From NCBI RefSeq assembly GCF_900143005.1, contig NZ_FRCS01000003.1, positions 310,001-374,000 on the forward strand: a DNA stretch of 64,000 bases. Reading direction: 5' to 3'. Shown here piece after piece: positions 16,626-24,543 of the stretch. The position numbers were made by a program, and so were the translations under genes. Source of the DNA: Cryptosporangium aurantiacum. GTDB taxonomy: Bacteria > Actinomycetota > Actinomycetes > Mycobacteriales > Cryptosporangiaceae. Positions within the stretch are counted from its first letter, which is position 1. Each line of letters begins with the position of its first letter. Below the pieces are notes generated by a model. That model saw only the letters and a program-made list of their open reading frames with translations. It ran no database searches and had not been told where the DNA came from.

Positions 16626-16931
16626 TTACTCGGTGTTGCGACGAGCCTTACCGGCGTAGCCGAAGAAGCGTTCGAAGTTCTCGTCGTTGATCGCCTGGGC
16701 CCGGTTGCGCTGCTGCCCTTCCTGTAGGGCCGCCAGCCGGGCCTCGGCGGCAGCGAGCGCCTCTTCGTCGACGGTCTCGGCGCCTGCGAGCTCAGCGATC
16801 GTCCGACGCATGGCCCTGATCTCGATCTCCAACCGGGCGCCGGCTTCGCCGAACGTCAGCAGGTCGTGATCGTCGTCCTCGGGACGCTCGACAGCGTCGT
16901 CGGCGACCGCGCCATTGCCGGTCTCCGTCAT
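16626..16931 (-). CDS. Small acidic coiled-coil protein of unknown function
   Basis: 101 residues. After an acidic N-terminus (AVERPEDDDHDLLTF) comes a heptad-like helix: GARLEIEIRAMRRTIAELAG and EEALAAAEARLAALQEGQQRN. The tail is basic and aromatic (ENFERFFGYAGKARRN). ATG 16931 has GGAGG 7 nt upstream. It stands alone between the TetR-TetR gene and the permease. I do not recognise a family with known function; the helix suggests a self-associating or partner-binding protein. Confidence 0.65.
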   Translation of the reverse strand: MTETGNGAVADDAVERPEDDDHDLLTFGEAGARLEIEIRAMRRTIAELAGAETVDEEALAAAEARLAALQEGQQRNRAQAINDENFERFFGYAGKARRNTE

Positions 16932-17372
16932 GGCGGATCCTCCGAAACCTCTGGGATGCAACGCACGCAGCATACCGTTCTTGGCGTACGCGTCGTCAGA
17001 AAGCTGTCGTCACTCCACCTGTCACGACCCCCGGGCCGTCGTGGAGACGGATCGTCAGAGCTCGGGAGCAAACCCGTGCGCCCCGCCCGCGCCCCGGCCG
17101 AGCACTCCCTCGGACACGGAATTCACGCCTGCGCCCGGCGAGACTGTAGACATGCAGTCAGATTGGACGAAGGGCGAGAGGGAAATTCGCCTGCCGCGGG
17201 CCCTTGCCAACATGTACACCTGCTGTCAGAGTACGCCCCACACAGCGGCGACCCCAGCGGGGCGACGTTCGATTGGTCGTGTTTCCGCCCGGTGATCCCG
17301 TGGCGTCGAGACCGCGTCGGCGTCAGGTCGTCAGTCGCCGCGACCGCCTTTCCGACTCTGGGAGTACCTCTC
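16932..17372. other. Intergenic region upstream of the permease
   Basis: 441 bp with no convincing gene. It holds one palindrome-like element with a 5-nt spacer at 17147-17161 (TAGAC-ATGCA-GTCAG) and GGGAG before the permease start. A frame open through this region (from 16866) lacks coding bias. Confidence 0.45.
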
Positions 17373-19034
17373 ATGCATGACGATCCGCCCGACCGCGTCA
17401 CGGCCTCCGGATCACCCGGCCGGGACCGAGCTCCGCACGCCGCGGTCTGGCCTTCGTGGGCTCCCCCGCCCACCGGAGCACCGCCCATCGGAGCACCGAC
17501 CACGAGAGCCCGGGCCGGGATCTACGGGCCACCGGCCTACCGCGCGTCCGGCGGTTCGGGTCCGGCCGGCCAGCCGGCCCGGCGCTCCCGGCTCCAGCCC
17601 GTCGGCGTGTCCGGATTGGTGCTCATCACGACGATGACCCATGCCCCGCTGGTGATGCTGTGGAGCATCATGCCCACCACGTATCAGTTCAGCGGCGTCG
17701 TGGCGACCCCGCTCGTCTTCGGGATCGGCGGCGCGGCACTGCTGGTGTTCGCGGTCGCGTACGGCGGCCTGGCCCGGCGGATCCGGCACAGCGGCGGCCT
17801 CTACGCCTTCGTGACCCATGGGCTCGGGCCGACGGTCGGCCTCGGTGTCGCGACGCTGGCCGTCCTGTCGTACAGCGTCCTGCTCAGCGGCGCCCTGGTG
17901 CTACTCGCCGGCGTTCTGACCTCATCGGTCGGCAGCCTGCTCGGCATCGACCTTCCCGTTCCGATCAGTGTAGTGGTGGCGGTCGTCGCGGTTCTGGTCC
18001 TCGGCCGGCTGCAACTGCGGACGCTGAGCCGGATCTACCTCGCACTGGCCGCGAGCCAGGTGCTCGCCGTGCTCTGGCTCGACTTCGGCTCAGCCACCAC
18101 ACCGGACGGTGGGCAGGTCAGTTACGACGCGATCGACCCGGCCTGGTTGCTGGGCGGATCGTTCAGCTTGGCGCTGTGCTTGGCGCTGACCTCGTTCATG
18201 GGCTCGGAGACCGGGGCGAACTACGCCGACGAGCTCGCCGAACCACGGCGTACCGTGCCCAGGGCCACCCTGATCTCGTATGCATTCTCGGCCGTCGTGC
18301 TGCTGATCAGCGGATGGGCCATCAGCGTCGCGACCGGCCCGGAAAAGGCGGTGTCCATCGCCCAGGGCAGCTACGAGTCGGCGATCGGCGGCAACGGTCA
18401 GCCGTTGCTCCTGGCGGTGGTCGGACGACTGGTCGGGCCTGAGCACGTGACCACCGTGGTGCACCTACTCACCGCCGCGCTCGCCCTGGGCGCGCTCGGC
18501 ACGTCGGCGTCGATCCACCACAGTGTCGCGCGACAGATCGCCGCGCTCGCCCGTGACGGAATTCTCCCGCCCGCCCTGGCAGCCCGCCGGGACGGTGGTA
18601 CGCCGATCCGCGCCGGATGGTTCGCCCCGCTGATCGCGGGCCCGCTGGCGTTCCTGGCCGTGTCCGTCGACAACACCGCGGTCGCCCTGGTCGTCGGGAT
18701 CCTCGGCGGCCTGGGCATCGTCGCCGCGCTCGCGCTGACGTCCCTGGCCGCCATCGTGTACTTCCTGCGCGGCGCGGAAGAGGACGAGACCGGCTTCCTG
18801 GGGTGGGAGGGCCACATGGTGGCGGCGGCCTTCGCGTTGGTGGTGACCGGGTTCGTGTTCGTCTACGCGCTGATCCGGTTGCCGAGCGTCCTGGTGGTCG
18901 TCGCCCCGGCCGCGGGCTGGCTGTTCCCGGTCTGCCTCGGTGGAGCCTTCGGCGCCGGCGTCGTCTGGGCTCTGGTACTGCGGACCACCCGTCCGGAGGT
19001 GCTGGGCCGCCTGGGCCGCTCGGATCCCGCCTGA
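17373..19034 (+). CDS. APC superfamily amino-acid/polyamine-type permease
   Basis: 553 residues. A hydrophilic Pro/Gly/Ala-rich N-terminus of about 80 residues precedes roughly 12-14 membrane helices. The first helix holds GVSGLVLITTMTHAPLVMLW, and helix 6 follows SFMGSETGANYADELAEPRRTVPRA, a segment typical of APC transporters (the F.G.E..A.EL..P.R.VPRA pattern). It would exchange or import a small organic solute. The long N-terminal tail is unusual for the family. It stands alone, and its stop codon lies inside a 32-bp perfect palindrome. Confidence 0.82.
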   Translation: MHDDPPDRVTASGSPGRDRAPHAAVWPSWAPPPTGAPPIGAPTTRARAGIYGPPAYRASGGSGPAGQPARRSRLQPVGVSGLVLITTMTHAPLVMLWSIMPTTYQFSGVVATPLVFGIGGAALLVFAVAYGGLARRIRHSGGLYAFVTHGLGPTVGLGVATLAVLSYSVLLSGALVLLAGVLTSSVGSLLGIDLPVPISVVVAVVAVLVLGRLQLRTLSRIYLALAASQVLAVLWLDFGSATTPDGGQVSYDAIDPAWLLGGSFSLALCLALTSFMGSETGANYADELAEPRRTVPRATLISYAFSAVVLLISGWAISVATGPEKAVSIAQGSYESAIGGNGQPLLLAVVGRLVGPEHVTTVVHLLTAALALGALGTSASIHHSVARQIAALARDGILPPALAARRDGGTPIRAGWFAPLIAGPLAFLAVSVDNTAVALVVGILGGLGIVAALALTSLAAIVYFLRGAEEDETGFLGWEGHMVAAAFALVVTGFVFVYALIRLPSVLVVVAPAAGWLFPVCLGGAFGAGVVWALVLRTTRPEVLGRLGRSDPA

Positions 19035-19057
19035 ACCACCGCGGTGGTTCAGGCGGG
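19026..19057. terminator. 32-bp perfect palindrome, bidirectional terminator
   Basis: Fifteen-bp arms either side of a central GC, with no mismatch. It includes the last codons and TGA (19032-19034) of the permease and ends 9 bp before the 3' end of the convergent Gfo/Idh gene. Most simply a shared hairpin terminator. Confidence 0.7.
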
Positions 19058-19065
19058 CCGGCGGG

Positions 19066-20148
19066 TCATCGACGCGGGAGTGGAACCCAGCCGGCGCCCT
19101 CGGCGGAGTGCCGCGCGGCCTCGACGACCGCGATCGCCCGTGCCCCGTCAGCGAACGTCGGGACGTCGGTCGGCCGACCGTCGAACGCCGGCAGCCAGTC
19201 GGCGATCATCAGCGCTGTCGCCCGGATCGCCGACCCGGCCAGGCCGCTCGGTAGCTCCGCATCACCGGGCGGAACCCGATCGGACAGCGCCAGCGGCGCG
19301 AGCCCCGGATCGTCGGTGCGGGCGGCCCGCAGATCCGCGCCACGGATCGTGCCAGAGCCGACGATCGTCCCGTCGCTGCCGAACAGCTCCAGCCCGACGT
19401 GGTCGGCATGCGCACCCATCACCGAGATGCTCAGGGCGGCGAGCGCTCCCGAGGCCAGCCTCAGCAGCAGCGCCGCGGTGTCGTCGGCGGTCACCGCGAG
19501 CGTCTCGCCGTCCGGGAGCTTGCGGTGCGGCAGCGTGGTCCGGACGTCGGCGCAGACAGCGACCGGCTCCCCCAGCAGCGTGCAGATCAGATCGAGATCG
19601 TGGACGAGCATCCCGGCCAGGTAACCGCCGCCCTGATCCCGGTCGTACATCCAGGCCGCTTGGGCCGGGTGACTCGGGTGCCAGTACGAAGCGCTCCGGT
19701 TGACCTGGGCGTAGTACGGCGTGCCGAGGTAACCGCTGCGGACGGCGTCCCACACGGCCAGCCGGTCCGGCAGCCAGCGGCTCTCGAAGCAGCACGCGGC
19801 GGGCCGGCCGCTCGCGGCGGCGGCCAGGACGAGCTCATCCGCGCCGGCCACGTCGAGCGCGAGCGGCTTCTCGCACAACACGGCCTTGCCTGCGGCCAGC
19901 GCGGCGAGCGTGATCGCCCGATGCGATCCGGTCGGCGTCGCGACCGAGATCAGGTCCAGGTCGTCGCGCTCGACGAACGACCGCCAGTCGGTCGAGACAT
20001 CGTCCACGCCGAGCTTTCTTGCTGTCTTCGCCAGCCGCTCGGGCCTCCGCGCGCAGAGCCCCACCAGCTGGTAACCCGGCACGGCTTGGAACGCCGGTGC
20101 CTGCACGCGAGCGCCCCAGCCGATGCCGACGATCCCGACCCGGATCAT
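19066..20148 (-). CDS. Gfo/Idh/MocA family oxidoreductase
   Basis: 360 residues. N-terminal Rossmann motif VGIVGIGWGARVQAPAF (residues 4-20), ISVATPTGSHRAITLAALAAGKAVLCEKPLALDV with the family EKP signature near 95, and a C-terminal alpha/beta domain with the DLICTLLGEP segment of the substrate site. Family members oxidise or reduce sugars, inositols and other polyols with NAD(P). It is the last gene of the operon starting at 22377, 4 nt after the acyl-CoA dehydrogenase stop, so a non-sugar alcohol or imine substrate in the CoA pathway is possible. Confidence 0.85.
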   Translation of the reverse strand: MIRVGIVGIGWGARVQAPAFQAVPGYQLVGLCARRPERLAKTARKLGVDDVSTDWRSFVERDDLDLISVATPTGSHRAITLAALAAGKAVLCEKPLALDVAGADELVLAAAASGRPAACCFESRWLPDRLAVWDAVRSGYLGTPYYAQVNRSASYWHPSHPAQAAWMYDRDQGGGYLAGMLVHDLDLICTLLGEPVAVCADVRTTLPHRKLPDGETLAVTADDTAALLLRLASGALAALSISVMGAHADHVGLELFGSDGTIVGSGTIRGADLRAARTDDPGLAPLALSDRVPPGDAELPSGLAGSAIRATALMIADWLPAFDGRPTDVPTFADGARAIAVVEAARHSAEGAGWVPLPRR

Positions 20149-20152
20149 CGGT

Positions 20153-21217
20153 TCACGCGCCCACTGTGGTCAGGGCCCAGAGCGCGACATCGTCCTCGCC
20201 GGGCAAGGTGGCGCTCCCGACGCGACGCTCCCAGTGACGCTGGCTTCCGGCCTCGTCCCGCCACGCCCACAACCGGCGAGTGACCAGGTGGAGCGGGTGT
20301 TCCTGGGTGATGCCGATCGCGCCGTGCAGCTGATGGGCGATCTCCGCGACGACACCCGCGGCCCGGGCCGTCACGGCGCGCGCGGCAGCGGCGGTCGCCG
20401 AACGGGCCGCGACGCTCGGACCGTCCGCAGTGGTGATCGCCGCAGCAATTGTGGCCAGCGCCAAGTCACATTCCAGAGAGGCGTCGGCGGCCCGGTGGGC
20501 CACGGACTGGAAAGCGCGCAGCGGCCGGCCGAATTGCTGCCTGACGGTCACGTGCTCGACGAGCAGCGCGCATGCCCGCTCGAGCGCGCCACCGAGCGCC
20601 GCGGCCCGGAGGACTGCGGCGCGGTCGGCCACCTCACGAGCCAGCGAGGCGGGACCGAGTACCAAATCGACGATCGGCACCCGATCGAGGAGGAGGCGGC
20701 CGGACGGCGCCCCGGTCAGATCCTGTCCGTCGGTGACCGAGGTTCGCACGAGGTCGGCGTCCAACACCGTCACCGCGGTCCACTGGGCGGTGTCCACCTC
20801 GACGATCGCGAGCAGCAGCAGTGGAGACCCCGGAACCCAGGAGACCGCGGGCACCGAGCCGGTGAGCTCCCACCCCTGCCCGGCCGCGCGGACATTGAGC
20901 CGATCGGGAGCGGCCACTACCACCGCTGCGCCGTCCTGGACAACGGCGGCCGGACGGCCGAGATGAGCGAGTGTCCAGCCCGCGACGCCCGTACTGATCA
21001 GCGGCAGCGCACAGGCGTGGCGTCCGATTCCTGCGGCGATCTCCGCAGCATCGGCCAGTTCGCCCCCGGAGCCACCGGCGGACTCCGGAACCCCGACGAG
21101 AGGCCAGCCGAGCTCGCTGACGGTCGCCCACAAGGTGTCCGGCGGCGCGCTCGTCCCGAAGTGTGGTGCGAGGACGTCGTCCACCACCTGCCGCAACTCA
21201 GGACGGTAAGGCGTCAT
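20153..21217 (-). CDS. Acyl-CoA dehydrogenase, FadE-type subunit
   Basis: 354 residues with acyl-CoA dehydrogenase fold. RQQFGRPLRAFQSVAHRAADA near 230 is the FAD-binding helix arginine/glutamine motif, and HQLHGAIGITQEHPLHLVTRRLW near 305 is the second FAD contact. The N-terminal and middle domains are divergent. It overlaps the upstream dehydrogenase by ATGA, the arrangement of the alpha-beta heteromeric dehydrogenases of steroid side-chain degradation (for example ChsE1-ChsE2). This partner is of the type that supplies FAD contacts; it probably pairs with the protein at 21214-22377. Confidence 0.85.
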   Translation of the reverse strand: MTPYRPELRQVVDDVLAPHFGTSAPPDTLWATVSELGWPLVGVPESAGGSGGELADAAEIAAGIGRHACALPLISTGVAGWTLAHLGRPAAVVQDGAAVVVAAPDRLNVRAAGQGWELTGSVPAVSWVPGSPLLLLAIVEVDTAQWTAVTVLDADLVRTSVTDGQDLTGAPSGRLLLDRVPIVDLVLGPASLAREVADRAAVLRAAALGGALERACALLVEHVTVRQQFGRPLRAFQSVAHRAADASLECDLALATIAAAITTADGPSVAARSATAAAARAVTARAAGVVAEIAHQLHGAIGITQEHPLHLVTRRLWAWRDEAGSQRHWERRVGSATLPGEDDVALWALTTVGA

Positions 21218-22377
21218 CGTCGGGTACCTCCGGTACGTTCGGCGCGGCCGAGGACGGTGCGGAGCACGTCGGTGGCTCCGCCGCGGATAGAGCCGGCCGG
21301 AACAGCGGTGACGGCGTCGGACAGCAGCGCGGCGATCGCCGGATCCTCGAGTGCCCCGGTCACGTCGAGCACGTACCGGCCCACCTCGACGACGTCCTTC
21401 TCGAACTGCGTGCCGAGGACCTTGAGCGCCGCGGCTTCCCGCGTCGGGGCGCGGCCGGCGTCGATCGCCGCGGCCAGCGTGGTCGAGAGCGCACGCAGCC
21501 CGGCGAGCCGCCCGGTCAGAGCGCCGAGTTGCTCGGTCGCGGCCCGGTCCGGCCGCCGGCGGACGGCTCCGACCAACGCGGCGAGCAGCGGGTACGTGCT
21601 CAGGTAGCGCTCCGGACCGCCGCGCTCGAACGCGAGCTGTTCGGTGACCTGCTTCCAGCCCTCGCCGACGGTTCCCAGCACCCGCCCCTCAGGCACGAAC
21701 ACGTCGGCGAGGAACACCTCATTGAAGTGGTGCTCGCCGACGAGGTCGAGGATCGGCCGAATCGTGATGCCGGGGGTGTCGATGTCGACCAGGAACTCGG
21801 TCAGCCCTTCGTGCCGCGCGTCGGCCGGTCCGGTGCGTGCCAAGACGTAGGCGTGGGTGGCGAGGTGGGCGGTGGTGGTCCAGATCTTGGCGCCGGTGAT
21901 CGACCAGCCGCCCGGCACGGGCACCGCTCGGGTGCGGACGGCCGCGAGGTCGGACCCGGCCTCTGTTTCACTGAGCCCGAGACAGACGACGACCTCGCCG
22001 CGGCAGATCGCCGGAAGGAACTCCTGCCGTAAGCGCTCGGTGCCGTGGCGGAGGATCACCGGGCCGATCTGGCGATCCGCCGTCCAGTGCGCAGCGACCG
22101 GCGCACCGGCGCGCAGCAGTTCCTCGGTGACCGCGAGGCGGGCCAGATTCGACCGTCCGCCGCCGCCGTACTGCCGCGGCCAGGTCATCCCGATCCAGCC
22201 CTGGGCCGCCACCGATGCCGTGAAGGTCCGATCCAGGCCACGCATCCAGCTGTCGCAGCGCGGGGTGAATACGGCGGAGCTCAAGAACGCGCGTACGTCT
22301 CTGCGCAGGGCCGCCAGATCGTCGTCGCGGACGTCCGATCGCATGTGATCGGACGGAGGAGACACCACGGTGCGCAT
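21214..22377 (-). CDS. Acyl-CoA dehydrogenase, FadE-type subunit
   Basis: 387 residues. IGMTWPRQYGGGGRS near residue 62, the flavin-contact CLGLSETEAGSDLAAVRTRA near 130, ITGAKIWTT, FNEVFLADVFVPEGRVLG near 215 and a C-terminal AGSIRGGATDVLRTVLGR. ATG 22377 follows GGAGAGG. It is first in a three-gene operon (two dehydrogenases, Gfo/Idh) with a palindrome site 15 bp before the start. The terminal motif GGATDVLRTVL replaces the usual GGTxEIxxNIL, so substrate specificity may differ. Confidence 0.88.
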   Translation of the reverse strand: MRTVVSPPSDHMRSDVRDDDLAALRRDVRAFLSSAVFTPRCDSWMRGLDRTFTASVAAQGWIGMTWPRQYGGGGRSNLARLAVTEELLRAGAPVAAHWTADRQIGPVILRHGTERLRQEFLPAICRGEVVVCLGLSETEAGSDLAAVRTRAVPVPGGWSITGAKIWTTTAHLATHAYVLARTGPADARHEGLTEFLVDIDTPGITIRPILDLVGEHHFNEVFLADVFVPEGRVLGTVGEGWKQVTEQLAFERGGPERYLSTYPLLAALVGAVRRRPDRAATEQLGALTGRLAGLRALSTTLAAAIDAGRAPTREAAALKVLGTQFEKDVVEVGRYVLDVTGALEDPAIAALLSDAVTAVPAGSIRGGATDVLRTVLGRAERTGGTRR

Positions 22378-22391
22378 ACCTCTCCGATAAT

Positions 22392-22407
22392 TTGACGAAA
22401 CTGTCAG
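22392..22407. promoter_or_regulatory. 16-bp palindrome, one mismatch (site 3)
   Basis: TTGAC-GAAACT-GTCAG, 15 bp upstream of the acyl-CoA dehydrogenase start at 22377. A bound repressor would cover the promoter or leader of this operon. Confidence 0.6.
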
Positions 22408-22457
22408 TACGGTAGCCAGAGCGCTGCGACCGAGTCAACGTACACGAGCAACTTGTG

Positions 22458-22473
22458 TCGACACTATTGTCAA
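22458..22473. promoter_or_regulatory. 16-bp palindrome, one mismatch (site 4)
   Basis: TCGAC-ACTATT-GTCAA, 62 bp upstream of the CaiB-type CoA-transferase. With site 3 it gives each arm of this divergent region its own copy. Confidence 0.55.
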
Positions 22474-22534
22474 GTATGGGGGATCTCCCTAGGCTGAACT
22501 GCCAATCGACCGGTCGCAGAGAGGCGGAGACGGC

Positions 22535-23749
22535 ATGAAGCAGACGATCCTGGAGGGCGTACGGGTAGTCGAGCTCGCCGCCTGGACATTCGTTCCTTCC
22601 GCAGGCGCGGTGCTCGCCGACTGGGGCGCCGACGTGATCAAGATCGAGCACCCGGTGACGGGCGACCCCCAGCGCGGTCTGATCAGTTCCGGAGTCGTCA
22701 CCGGCACCGACGGGGTCAACCACTTCATCGAGCAGCCCAACCGGGGTAAGCGGAGCCTCGGACTCGACATCGGTACCGAGGCGGGGCGCGAGGTGCTCTA
22801 CAAACTCGTCGCACAGGCCGACGTCTTCGTGACCAACCTCTTACCGGGCTCGCGCCAGCGATCCGGCGTGGATCTCGACGACATTCGGGCTCACAACCCG
22901 GACGTCATCTACGCCCGGGGACACGGATACGGCACCCGCGGCCCGCAGGCCGATCGCGGTGGGTTCGACCTGGCCGCATACTGGGCGCGCGGGGGCATCG
23001 GTGATTCGCTGAGCGCGCGCGAGGGTGGTTATCCGCCGATCCAGCGGCCTGCGTTCGGCGACGTCTACGCCGGCTTCGCGATCGCCGGCGGGATCGCGGC
23101 AGCGCTCTTCCGACGGCAGCGAACCGGCGAGACCTCGACCGTGGACGTTTCCCTGCTCGGGGCGGCGGTCTGGCAGCTCGCTCCCGACGTCGTCGGGGCC
23201 GGTATCACCGGTGCGCCGATCCCGAAGTACGACCTGGCCGAAATGCCCAACCCGCTGGCCAGCCTCTACCGAACGAGCGACGACCGGTACCTCGCGCTGG
23301 TGGTACTGCAGGCCGACCGGTTCTGGGCCGACCTGTGCCAGCGGCTCGGCCGCGCCGACCTCATCGACGATGAGCGTTTCGCCGACGTCCGGGTCCGGTT
23401 CGCGAACCGCGCGGCCTGCGTCGCGGAGTTGCGTGCGACGTTCGGCGCGCAGCCGCTCGGCCATTGGGAGAAGGCATTGGCCGATTTCGACGGTGTCTGG
23501 GACGTGTTCCGCACGGCGCCGGAACTCCATGAGGACCCGCAGGTCGTGGCAAACGGCTACCTCCCGCAGCTGACGAACGACAACGGTGCGACGTTCGCGC
23601 TGGCCGCGAACCCGGTGCAGTTCGACGAGCAAGCGCCCACTCTGACCCCCGCGCCGGAGCACGGCCAGCACACCGAGGAGATCCTGCTGGAGCTGGGCTA
23701 CGACTGGGAGCAGATCGCCGCGCTGAAGTCCACCAACGCCACTACCTGA
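22535..23749 (+). CDS. CaiB/BaiF family (class III) CoA-transferase
   Basis: 404 residues, full length. LEGVRVVELAAWTFVPSAGAVLADWGADVIKIEHPVTGDP is the diagnostic N-terminus, NRGKRSLGLDI and DVFVTNLLPGSRQRSGVDLDDIRAHNPDVIYARGHGYGTRGP follow. The nucleophilic aspartate of the class falls within ADRGGFDLAAYWARGG near residue 147. It moves CoA between organic acids, activating a substrate without ATP. ATG 22535 has GGCGGAGA upstream. It is followed after 79 bp, including site 5, by a TetR gene. Confidence 0.9.
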   Translation: MKQTILEGVRVVELAAWTFVPSAGAVLADWGADVIKIEHPVTGDPQRGLISSGVVTGTDGVNHFIEQPNRGKRSLGLDIGTEAGREVLYKLVAQADVFVTNLLPGSRQRSGVDLDDIRAHNPDVIYARGHGYGTRGPQADRGGFDLAAYWARGGIGDSLSAREGGYPPIQRPAFGDVYAGFAIAGGIAAALFRRQRTGETSTVDVSLLGAAVWQLAPDVVGAGITGAPIPKYDLAEMPNPLASLYRTSDDRYLALVVLQADRFWADLCQRLGRADLIDDERFADVRVRFANRAACVAELRATFGAQPLGHWEKALADFDGVWDVFRTAPELHEDPQVVANGYLPQLTNDNGATFALAANPVQFDEQAPTLTPAPEHGQHTEEILLELGYDWEQIAALKSTNATT

Positions 23750-23759
23750 CCATCCCGAC

Positions 23760-23775
23760 TTGACCTAGTTGTCAA
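23760..23775. promoter_or_regulatory. 16-bp palindrome, perfect core (site 5)
   Basis: TTGAC-CTAGTT-GTCAA, 53 bp upstream of the TetR gene at 23829. This is the position expected for autoregulation and links this regulator to the motif family. Confidence 0.7.
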
Positions 23776-23828
23776 CAGGGCGTGAAATAGAGGCATTTCC
23801 GCCCGACCGGCGGTGAGAGTGATCCGCT

Positions 23829-24512
23829 GTGGAGGGCACCATCGACGCGCCACTGTCCGACGACATCCCGGGAACCGCCGACGGGGCACGCGGCCCCGTC
23901 GGCGGGGTCCTCACCGCCGAGGAGACCGCGCTCGGCGAGCGCGCGGCCCGCACCCGCACCGCGATCCTCGAGGCGACCCGCAAGCTGTTCCTGGAAAAGG
24001 GCTACGGCGGAACCCGGATCAACAACATCACCGACGCGTGCGGCATCTCCCGGGCCGGCTTCTACACCTACTTCCGCGACAAGCGGGAGGTGTTCACCGT
24101 CCTCGGCGAGCAGACGTTCCGCGACATCCTGCAGGTGGTCGGCGAGCTGGAGAAGCTCCCCCAGCCCTGCGGTGTCGACGACGTCGCCGGCTGGGTCCGG
24201 CAGTACTTCGACTACATGGACGTGCACGGCGCGTTCGTCCTCTCCTCGGCGCAGTCGGCGCCCGAGGACGAGGAGTTCCGCACCAGTACGGCTCGCCTGC
24301 AGATGCGGGTGGCGTGGATGATCGGCATGAGCCTGCGGGGCAGGCAGCGGGTGCCCACGGACGCCCCGGAGGCGCTCGGGCTGACGATCAACGCGATGCT
24401 CGACCGCGCCTGGTACTTCGTGCGGGGGCAGCAGCTGCCGGTGGACGAAAACGACATGGTCCGGACGCTGGCGACCACGATCCTCGGCACGCTGGTCAGC
24501 TCCGAAGCCTGA
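23829..24512 (+). CDS. TetR family regulator, twin A (candidate palindrome-binding regulator)
   Basis: 227 residues. HTH at about 44-90 with ATRKLFLEKGYGGTRINNI and TDACGISRAGFYTYFRDKRE; the C-terminal ligand domain includes YMDVHGAFVLSSAQSAPEDE. A second protein at 51706-52347 is nearly identical across the HTH and very similar elsewhere. Both genes sit directly behind a TTGAC-N6-GTCAA palindrome, so this protein probably binds that motif across the island. Its ligand is plausibly an acyl-CoA intermediate, by analogy with KstR-type regulators (inference). The GTG start at 23829 lacks a strong binding site. It is convergent with the ligase at 24544. Confidence 0.87.
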   Translation: MEGTIDAPLSDDIPGTADGARGPVGGVLTAEETALGERAARTRTAILEATRKLFLEKGYGGTRINNITDACGISRAGFYTYFRDKREVFTVLGEQTFRDILQVVGELEKLPQPCGVDDVAGWVRQYFDYMDVHGAFVLSSAQSAPEDEEFRTSTARLQMRVAWMIGMSLRGRQRVPTDAPEALGLTINAMLDRAWYFVRGQQLPVDENDMVRTLATTILGTLVSSEA

Positions 24513-24530
24513 CCGGCTCCGGAGCTGACC
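24494..24530. terminator. Hairpin terminator between TetR and ligase genes
   Basis: Perfect 11-bp arms GGTCAGCTCCG and CGGAGCTGACC, separated by 15 nt, over the TetR stop (24510-24512). The ligase ends at 24544 on the other strand, so it could serve both. Confidence 0.5.
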
Positions 24531-24543
24531 GGTTCACTGCCGC

